DNA of 64,000 bases from Chakrabartia godavariana (GTDB lineage Bacteria > Pseudomonadota > Alphaproteobacteria > Sphingomonadales > Sphingomonadaceae). The notes below the pieces were generated by a model. The model did no database searches and was not told where the DNA came from. It saw only the letters and a program-made list of their open reading frames with translations. The stretch lies in assembly GCA_005518185.1 (NCBI GenBank), contig RKSN01000001.1, positions 62,001 to 126,000 on the forward strand, given 5' to 3'. Of the stretch, positions 59,183-64,000 are shown in pieces (positions within the stretch are counted from its first letter, which is position 1; each line of letters opens with the position of its first letter). Position numbers and translations under genes: made by a program.

Positions 59183-60160
59183 TTACCAGAAGAAGTCGTA
59201 GATCGCGTCCACCACGCGGCCATTGCGCACGTCGACTAGCAGCACGTCGTCATAATAGCGGACCCAGCGATAGGGGCCGTACGCGGGCGGCAGGCGATAT
59301 GCCCAGGGATCGTCGATCCAGTAGCGGTCATTGTAGAACAGCCGGTTCAGGATGATCCCGATCGAGAAGCGCCGATAGCCATAGCTGTAGCCATAGGGGC
59401 TGCTGTAACGCGGCAGCCGGTAGTAATCGCGGTTGTAATTGCGATAGCCGCGCCAGTCATAGCGCCGGTCGCGGCGCCAATCCTGGTTCCACCGGTCAAA
59501 GCGGTCATTGTTGCCGTACCAGCTGTGGTTGTACCATTCATTGCCATTGGGCGTGCGATAGGCGTAGCGGCGGCCATCGCGGTCACGCCGGTTGTCATCC
59601 CACCGGTCACGATCCCCGTCCCGGCGGCGGTCATCCCAGCGGTTCCGGTCCTTGTCGCGGTTGCGCTCGGCCCAGCGGTCGCGGTCGCGGTCGCCCCAAT
59701 CCTGTCGCGATGGCGACGGCACGGCGATGGGCGGCGGGGAGGCGGGTTGGCCCGTGCCGCCCCGGTTCCAGCCATAGCGGCGGTCGCCGTCCTCCCCGCG
59801 ATTCTCCCAGCGCCGCTGGCCATCGCGATTGTTCCATTCCCCTGCGGGGCGCTCCCATCGCCGGGGCGGCGGGCTGGTGTTCAGCGTGTCGCCGCCGGTG
59901 ACCGGCCCGCGCGCCTGCCAGCCGCCACGGCGGTCGCTCATTTCGGGACGTTCGGCGGGGGGCGGGGTCTGGATCTGCGGCTGCGGGGCGGGGGCTGCGC
60001 GCTGGGGCCTCTGCCCGCGCCAGCCGCCTTCGCGTCCGTCACCGCCGCGTTCAAGCCCGCGTTCGCCGCCGCGTACGGCCAGATCCTCATTCTGGGCCAG
60101 CGCGACCGAAGGGGCCGCGCTCGCGCTCACCAGCAGGAAGGACAAAAGAAACTTGTGCAT
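59183..60160 (-). CDS. secreted RcnB-family protein, Arg/Asp/Tyr-rich
   Basis: 325 residues. The signal peptide MHKFLLSFLLVSASAAPSVA decides the ATG (GGAGAG before it). The middle is low-complexity: Gly/Arg, then Pro, then an Arg/Asp repeat region (RDRDRWAERNRDKDRNRWDD). The C-terminal RcnB domain contains YGPYRWVRYYDDVLLVDVRN and GRVVDAIYDFFW. RcnB-type proteins are periplasmic and linked to nickel/cobalt or general envelope homeostasis; here the function is unproven. It is the second RcnB-like protein in the window (see 28342). Confidence 0.85.
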   Translation of the reverse strand: MHKFLLSFLLVSASAAPSVALAQNEDLAVRGGERGLERGGDGREGGWRGQRPQRAAPAPQPQIQTPPPAERPEMSDRRGGWQARGPVTGGDTLNTSPPPRRWERPAGEWNNRDGQRRWENRGEDGDRRYGWNRGGTGQPASPPPIAVPSPSRQDWGDRDRDRWAERNRDKDRNRWDDRRRDGDRDRWDDNRRDRDGRRYAYRTPNGNEWYNHSWYGNNDRFDRWNQDWRRDRRYDWRGYRNYNRDYYRLPRYSSPYGYSYGYRRFSIGIILNRLFYNDRYWIDDPWAYRLPPAYGPYRWVRYYDDVLLVDVRNGRVVDAIYDFFW

Positions 60161-60263
60161 CTGCGCTCTCCAATCTTGCGGAACGAGTCGCACCTCGTCT
60201 CCCTGCTCCGCAAATTGCGCCCCGCCGGATGAGCCGTGGCTTAACGGGGCTGTCAGGAGTTTG

Positions 60264-60806
60264 TCAGTCTTTGTCGGCCTTCAGTGCCGGAACGGACCGG
60301 GCCGCATCTTCGGGCGAAATGCCCGGTGGCGGGGCGGCGGCGATCCGTTCCAGCCCCAGCATCACCCGGCCAGCCCTGTGGATGGCGCGCCGGACGCGGG
60401 GGTAGGTGCCGCAGCGGCACAGATTGGTGATTGCCGCGTCAATCTCGGCATCGCTCGGCTTGGGATTGGCCTTCAGCAGGACGGCCGCCGCCATCACGAT
60501 GCCGGGCGTGCAAAAGCCGCACATGATCGCGCCTTCGGCCACCAGCGCCTGCTGGACGGGGTGGCTGCGATCCCGCGACAGGCCTTCGATCGTGGTGACG
60601 AAGCTGCCTTCGACACCCTTGATCGCGATCTGGCAGGCGAGGACGGCCCGCCCGTCAATGTCGACAGTGCAGGCCCCGCAATCGCCGGTGCCGCAGCCAT
60701 ATTTGGTGCCGGTCAGGTTCGATGCATCGCGCAGCGCCCAGAGCAGCGGCGTGTCCGGATCGATCTGATAGGCGACGGGCTGATTGTTGACGGTAAACTT
60801 AGTCAC
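60264..60806 (-). CDS. [2Fe-2S]-binding subunit of a molybdenum hydroxylase (orphan)
   Basis: 180 residues. CGTGDCGACTVDIDG supplies the plant-type [2Fe-2S] cysteines and MCGFCTPG with NLCRCGTY the second cluster, as in the small subunit of isoquinoline 1-oxidoreductase and aldehyde oxidases. The GTG start overlaps the class II aldolase stop by eight bases. The molybdopterin large subunit that such proteins need is not downstream: the next gene is the RcnB-like one. So it is separate from its partner, or the partner has been lost. Confidence 0.9.
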   Translation of the reverse strand: MTKFTVNNQPVAYQIDPDTPLLWALRDASNLTGTKYGCGTGDCGACTVDIDGRAVLACQIAIKGVEGSFVTTIEGLSRDRSHPVQQALVAEGAIMCGFCTPGIVMAAAVLLKANPKPSDAEIDAAITNLCRCGTYPRVRRAIHRAGRVMLGLERIAAAPPPGISPEDAARSVPALKADKD

Positions 60807-61563
60807 GCCAGCTCGTATCGATCTTGTCGACGCGGCGCACCATGGCGTCGAATTCGGGGCGTCCCAGCCCGCCCGGCAGCTCGACATGATGCAGGTCGCG
60901 CTGGTGGACGGCGACGACGTCATCCGGGACGACGATCGGCGTGCCCATGGCGTGGGTTGCCACCTGCACTTCGCACGCGCGCTGCAGCACCCAGTAGCGG
61001 AAAAAGGCCTCGGGCAGCGTCTGCCCCATGACGACGGGGCCATGGTTCCTCAGCATCAGGATGCGGTGGTCGCCGAGGTTCTGGAGCAGCCGTTCGCCTT
61101 CCTCGGCGCGCACGGTGATGCCCTCAAAGTCATGATAGGCCAGCTGGCCATAGAGGTTGCAGGCAAAGAAGTTGGTCGGCCGCAGCCCGCCTTCGACCGA
61201 GCAGACCGAAATGGTTGCTGTGGAATGGGTGTGGATGATGGCATGGACGTCGTCGAGATGGCGATGGAACAGGCTGTGCTGGACAAAGCCCGCCTTGTTG
61301 ACCGGCCATGTATTGTCGGGGTCCAGGCTGTTGCCGTCGATGTCGATCTTGACGAGGCTGGAGGCGGTGATCTCCGAATAATGCATGCCAAAGGGGTTGA
61401 TGAGAAACGCCCCGTCCTCGCCCGGCACGCGCAGCGTGATGTGGTTGTAGATCATCTCGTCCCAGCCCATCATCGCAAAGATGCGGTAGCAGGCGGCGAG
61501 CTCCTGTCGGGCGGCCCATTCGGCGGCGCTGAACTTCGTGCCGGTGTGCAATGCTGTGGCCAT
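60799..61563 (-). CDS. class II aldolase/adducin-family protein
   Basis: 254 residues. [20 protein letters not shown] near residue 50, [19 protein letters not shown] with the zinc His pair, and [18 protein letters not shown] with a third His are the class II aldolase pattern. The family contains fuculose-phosphate aldolase and related decarboxylases, but longer adducin-like members of this type often have unknown substrates. Coupled to the [2Fe-2S] gene downstream, which gives no clear pathway. Confidence 0.88.
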   Translation of the reverse strand: MATALHTGTKFSAAEWAARQELAACYRIFAMMGWDEMIYNHITLRVPGEDGAFLINPFGMHYSEITASSLVKIDIDGNSLDPDNTWPVNKAGFVQHSLFHRHLDDVHAIIHTHSTATISVCSVEGGLRPTNFFACNLYGQLAYHDFEGITVRAEEGERLLQNLGDHRILMLRNHGPVVMGQTLPEAFFRYWVLQRACEVQVATHAMGTPIVVPDDVVAVHQRDLHHVELPGGLGRPEFDAMVRRVDKIDTSWRD

Positions 61564-61772
61564 GCGCGGTCTGGTTCCCCTCTCACTCACCTGTTGCAGC
61601 TATGACACGGGCAGGGGCCAAGTTGCAATCTTGGGCTTTTCCCTTGATTTTTCGGGAATCGGGGCCTAGTGGCGGCTTCGAACGGCGCGGCGCAAGTTGC
61701 GACGACGCATGTTTTTTGGCTTTCGGTGCGGCTCAGCCGTGCCGCTTATCGAATTCGGAGTGTGGCTTTTTT

Positions 61773-61979
61773 ATGCAGATTATCGTTCGCGACAACAACG
61801 TTGACCAGGCGCTTCGGGCTCTCAAGAAGAAGCTGCAGCGTGAAGGCGTGTATCGCGAAATGAAGCTGCGTCGCCACTATGAGAAGCCCTCGGAAAAGCG
61901 CGCCCGTGAAAAGGCTGCTGCTGTCCGTCGCGCCCGGAAGATGGAGCGCAAGCGCATGGAGCGTGACGGCGTCCGCTAA
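61773..61979 (+). CDS. rpsU: 30S ribosomal protein S21
   Basis: 68 residues, highly basic. [20 protein letters not shown] and [20 protein letters not shown] are typical S21 of alphaproteobacteria, with the Arg-rich tail that contacts 16S rRNA near the anti-Shine-Dalgarno. The ATG is preceded by GGAG at a long spacing. A clear terminator follows, so it is monocistronic. Confidence 0.97.
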   Translation: MQIIVRDNNVDQALRALKKKLQREGVYREMKLRRHYEKPSEKRAREKAAAVRRARKMERKRMERDGVR

Positions 61980-62007
61980 GCCAGACGGGTTAGAGCCAAA
62001 CGAACAG

Positions 62008-62033
62008 GGGCGTCGGTTTTCCGGCGCCCTTTT
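62008..62033 (+). terminator. Rho-independent terminator of rpsU
   Basis: Stem GGGCGTCGG/CCGGCGCCC (nine pairs, one G-U) with a TTTT loop, followed by TTTT. It starts 29 bases after the stop codon. Confidence 0.9.
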
Positions 62034-62107
62034 CGTTTGCGCTTGGCGCGGGCGACAGGATGCGGCATAGGCGCGCCCGATATTCGAAAACAGTTCAGAG
62101 GTCCGCC

Positions 62108-62734
62108 ATGTCCAACACCGCCGTTCCGATCGCCCCGATTGCCAAGGGCTCGATGCTGAAGCTTTGGGGCGGCGTCGCGATCGTGCTCGCGGTTGCGGGC
62201 GGCCTTGCCTGGACAGGCACGGCAAAGGCCGTGGGCCAGAGCTGCTCAGGGTCGGAAATGCTGCCGGCCGGTGGCGGGGTGCAGGCATTTGAAGTGACGC
62301 CGTCGGGCCTGCACTTTCAGGTGCGCAAAGCCGGCGCTGGCGCCAGCCCGAGCGATGCCGACGTCGCGCTGATCAACTATAAGGGCACGCTCAAGGACGG
62401 CACCGAGTTCGATGCGAACCAGCAGACGCCGCTTGAAGTGTCGAAGGTCGTCCCCGGCTTTTCCGAAGCGCTGAAGAAGATGCAGCGCGGCGGCAGCTAT
62501 CGCATGTGCATTCCGCCCGCGCTTGGCTATGGCGCGCAGGCCGCTGGGCCCATTCCCGCCAACTCGATTCTGATCTTTGACGTTGACCTGCTCGACTTCA
62601 AGAGCGCGGCCGAACTCCAGATGATGCAGCAGATGATGCAGCAGCAGCAGGGCGGACATGGCGGCGCTCCGGGTCAGGGCGCACCGGGTGCGGAAGGCCA
62701 GCCGCAGGCTGTCCCGGCGCCGACGGCGGAGTAA
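62108..62734 (+). CDS. FKBP-type peptidyl-prolyl cis-trans isomerase
   Basis: 208 residues. A membrane anchor or uncleaved signal (MLKLWGGVAIVLAVAGGLAW) precedes the FKBP domain (about 60-160: VALINYKGTLKDGTEFDANQ, VVPGFSEALKKMQRGGSYRM and PPALGYGAQAAGPIPANSIL are the FKBP core), then a Gln/Met/Gly-rich tail (MQQMMQQQQGGHGGAPGQGA). It faces the periplasm. It probably helps fold exported proteins; partners are not identified. Starts downstream of the rpsU terminator, so it has its own promoter. Confidence 0.92.
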   Translation: MSNTAVPIAPIAKGSMLKLWGGVAIVLAVAGGLAWTGTAKAVGQSCSGSEMLPAGGGVQAFEVTPSGLHFQVRKAGAGASPSDADVALINYKGTLKDGTEFDANQQTPLEVSKVVPGFSEALKKMQRGGSYRMCIPPALGYGAQAAGPIPANSILIFDVDLLDFKSAAELQMMQQMMQQQQGGHGGAPGQGAPGAEGQPQAVPAPTAE

Positions 62735-62781
62735 CCGCTCACATCTGTTTGTGTCGCGCGCCGTCGAGGCTCCCGTGCCCA

Positions 62782-62810
62782 TGTCCCTCGACGCCGCTCG
62801 GGACGAACGG
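62782..62810. repeat. repeat unit related to 38915-38971
   Basis: TGTCCCTCGACGCCGCTCGG and GACGAACGG match, on the opposite strand and with small changes, the CCGTTCGTCCCGAGCG unit at 38915. Confidence 0.65.
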
Positions 62811-62828
62811 GTCGTGCCTTCCTTCGTC

Positions 62829-62849
62829 ATGCTGAACTTGGCTCAGCAT
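62829..62849. repeat. hairpin repeat (ATGCTGA / TCAGCAT)
   Basis: Seven-base arms; related to the 7592-7616 hairpin and again followed by the GGATCCTGAA unit. Confidence 0.6.
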
Positions 62850-62909
62850 CCCTGCCTCGCCTGCGATGAAGACGTCGCAGGTCGGCGCTTGGCGGCAACT
62901 TCACGGTAT

Positions 62910-62936
62910 GGATCCTGAAACAAGTTCAGGATGACG
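62910..62936. repeat. 27-base dispersed repeat (copy 2)
   Basis: Base-for-base identical to 7671-7697. Confidence 0.8.
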
Positions 62937-62959
62937 ACAGAGGGGAGAGCGGTAGGCCC

Positions 62960-63907
62960 TTATTCCCCGTCCTTCTTCGCCTCAAGACTGACGAAAGTGC
63001 GGTCGGGGCGCAGGGCGCGGAACCAGCTCAGCGGATTGAGATAGTTCGAAGTTCCGTCGAGCGAGAAGGTGATGATCTCCGCCTTGCCGCCGATATTCTC
63101 CCATGGCACAGGGCCGCCCAGGCCGCGCTGCCATTGCGGGAAGCGGCTGTCGGCGCTGTGATCGCGATTGTCGCCCATCAGGAAAAAATGGCCATCCGGC
63201 ACGGTGATCGGCCCATAATTGTCGCCCGGCGAATTGGGGTCGACATCGACCGTGTCATAGCTGCGCCCGTTGGGCAGCGTTTCCCGCACGATGGGGAGCT
63301 TGCACCACAAGGTGCCATCGTCCTTTGCCACGCGGCGGTCGGGATAGTCCTCCTGCGTGCAGGGGTCGTTGGCATCAACGGGGACGAGCCGCTCGACCTT
63401 GGGCGCGCGCTTTACGGCTTTGCCGTTGATGATCAGCTCGCCGCCACGCATTTCGATCCGGTCACCCGGCAGGCCGATGACGCGCTTGATGTAATCCTCG
63501 TTCATGCCGGGCGGCGTCAGGATGACGACATCGCCGCGTTCGGGCTCGCTGCCCCAGATGCGGCCCTTCCAGTCCGGCAGCTGCACGGCGAGAGACTCGA
63601 CGGGCTCGCGCAGGACGAGCCAGCGGAAAATGGACGGGATGGACGGGATCGTCGGCGACACATGGCTCCAGCCATAAGCGAACTTGCTGACGACGAGCCG
63701 GTCCCCGACCATCAGTGTCGGCACCATCGATTCCGAAGGGATGTAGAACGGCTTCGCGATGAAGCTGTGAAAGCCGAGCACGGCGGCGAGCAGGAGGGCC
63801 GCGCCCCGGACCTCTTCGCCCCAATTGACCTTGTCGTCCTTGCGCGTCTTCTTGGCCATGTCTGCGGGGGTGCTTTCGGTCAGGGCGGGTTCGGTGGGAG
63901 ATGTCAC
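62960..63907 (-). CDS. lepB: signal peptidase I
   Basis: 315 residues from a GTG at 63907 that overlaps the acpS stop (GTGA); a later ATG at 63859 is the alternative. An N-terminal membrane helix (about 34-51) is followed by [19 protein letters not shown] with nucleophile Ser60 and [11 protein letters not shown] with the general-base Lys. [16 protein letters not shown] is the C-terminal family box. It removes signal peptides from exported proteins. Coupled to acpS as in many alphaproteobacteria, although rnc/era do not follow here. Confidence 0.96.
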   Translation of the reverse strand: MTSPTEPALTESTPADMAKKTRKDDKVNWGEEVRGAALLLAAVLGFHSFIAKPFYIPSESMVPTLMVGDRLVVSKFAYGWSHVSPTIPSIPSIFRWLVLREPVESLAVQLPDWKGRIWGSEPERGDVVILTPPGMNEDYIKRVIGLPGDRIEMRGGELIINGKAVKRAPKVERLVPVDANDPCTQEDYPDRRVAKDDGTLWCKLPIVRETLPNGRSYDTVDVDPNSPGDNYGPITVPDGHFFLMGDNRDHSADSRFPQWQRGLGGPVPWENIGGKAEIITFSLDGTSNYLNPLSWFRALRPDRTFVSLEAKKDGE

Positions 63908-64000
63908 TGGGCTTCGGCTTTCGCGGCTGGCAGGGCTTCGATGATCACAAACGCCTGTGCCCATGGATGATCGTCGGTGAGCGTCAGATGAATGCGCACC
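63904..64000 (-). CDS. acpS: holo-[acyl-carrier-protein] synthase, C-terminal part (5' end outside window)
   Basis: Only the last 32 codons are visible: [20 protein letters not shown] then [15 protein letters not shown] plus AFVIIEA is the C-terminal beta-strand of AcpS, which attaches phosphopantetheine to AcpP (Ser37 of the protein at 49416). The TGA overlaps the lepB GTG. The rest is beyond the window. Confidence 0.8.
   Translation of the reverse strand, partial: VRIHLTLTDDHPWAQAFVIIEALPAAKAEAQ

Noticed and set aside
1-64000. CRISPR array, prophage or insertion sequence
   Set aside because: No regularly spaced repeats, cas genes, phage structural genes or transposase are visible; the repeats present are short palindromic elements.

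Overview
The window looks like chromosomal DNA of an alphaproteobacterium of the order Sphingomonadales (Sphingomonas/Sphingopyxis type). This is inferred from the high GC content, the alphaproteobacterial gene orders (rpsF-rpsR-rplI, fabD-fabG-acpP-fabF-mltG, acpS-lepB), a PEPxxWA-type PEP-CTERM protein with exosortase-A-associated glycan genes, two RcnB-like proteins, and several families of short dispersed palindromic repeats. There is no transposase, integrase, CRISPR array or phage gene. About 95 percent of the sequence is ordinary dense chromosome.

Layout. 1-7.4 kb: an acyl-CoA catabolic operon (SDR, acyl-CoA dehydrogenase, CaiB-type CoA transferase, thiolase, methylsuccinyl-CoA-dehydrogenase-like enzyme) and a convergent ALDH7-type semialdehyde dehydrogenase. 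7.7-9.1 kb: the ribosomal operon rpsF-rpsR-rplI with a terminator and a probable S6:S18 autoregulatory leader. 9.4-17.3 kb: TelA pair, a GH1-RmlD fusion, an acidic stress-type protein behind an EcfG-like promoter, an FprA-type ferredoxin reductase and a D-aminoacylase-like amidohydrolase. 17.5-22.2 kb: PilZ-like protein, secreted proteins including the PEP-CTERM protein, PAP2 phosphatase and a secreted amidohydrolase. 22.3-27.7 kb: a six-gene minus-strand run containing pyruvate dehydrogenase E2, thioesterase, E3 (lpd), an odd membrane protein, a class IV aminotransferase and a sulfotransferase-like protein.

27.8-39.8 kb: universal stress protein, RcnB-like protein, the overlapping rluA-arfB-msrC group, hydrolases, a DUF3604 lipoprotein, a HAD-pnuC-nadR NAD-precursor salvage operon, a surface protein and a CsgG-like protein. 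40-46.7 kb: lepA with a translation-coupled 59-aa protein; a structured intergenic region with several hairpins; an FNR-type box in front of a 35-aa membrane protein, DUF465 and DksA-like genes; then marR-emrA-emrB with an operator palindrome. 46.7-51.7 kb: the fatty-acid synthesis cluster with mltG, and tRNA-Pro(CGG). 51.8-64 kb: pgl, VOC protein, MscS channel, an exosortase-A-associated O-glycosylation/polysaccharide cluster, RcnB-like protein, an orphan [2Fe-2S] subunit overlapping a class II aldolase, rpsU, FKBP isomerase, lepB and the end of acpS.

Most notable points: the structured, probably transcribed region after lepA and the FNR-type box beside it; the split aminotransferase/sulfotransferase pair; hairpin repeats that carry the ribosome binding sites of two CoA genes; the GH1-RmlD fusion; and an EcfG-type promoter. 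No large unknown multi-gene system is evident. All calls come from reading the sequence and recalling protein families; no database search was possible.
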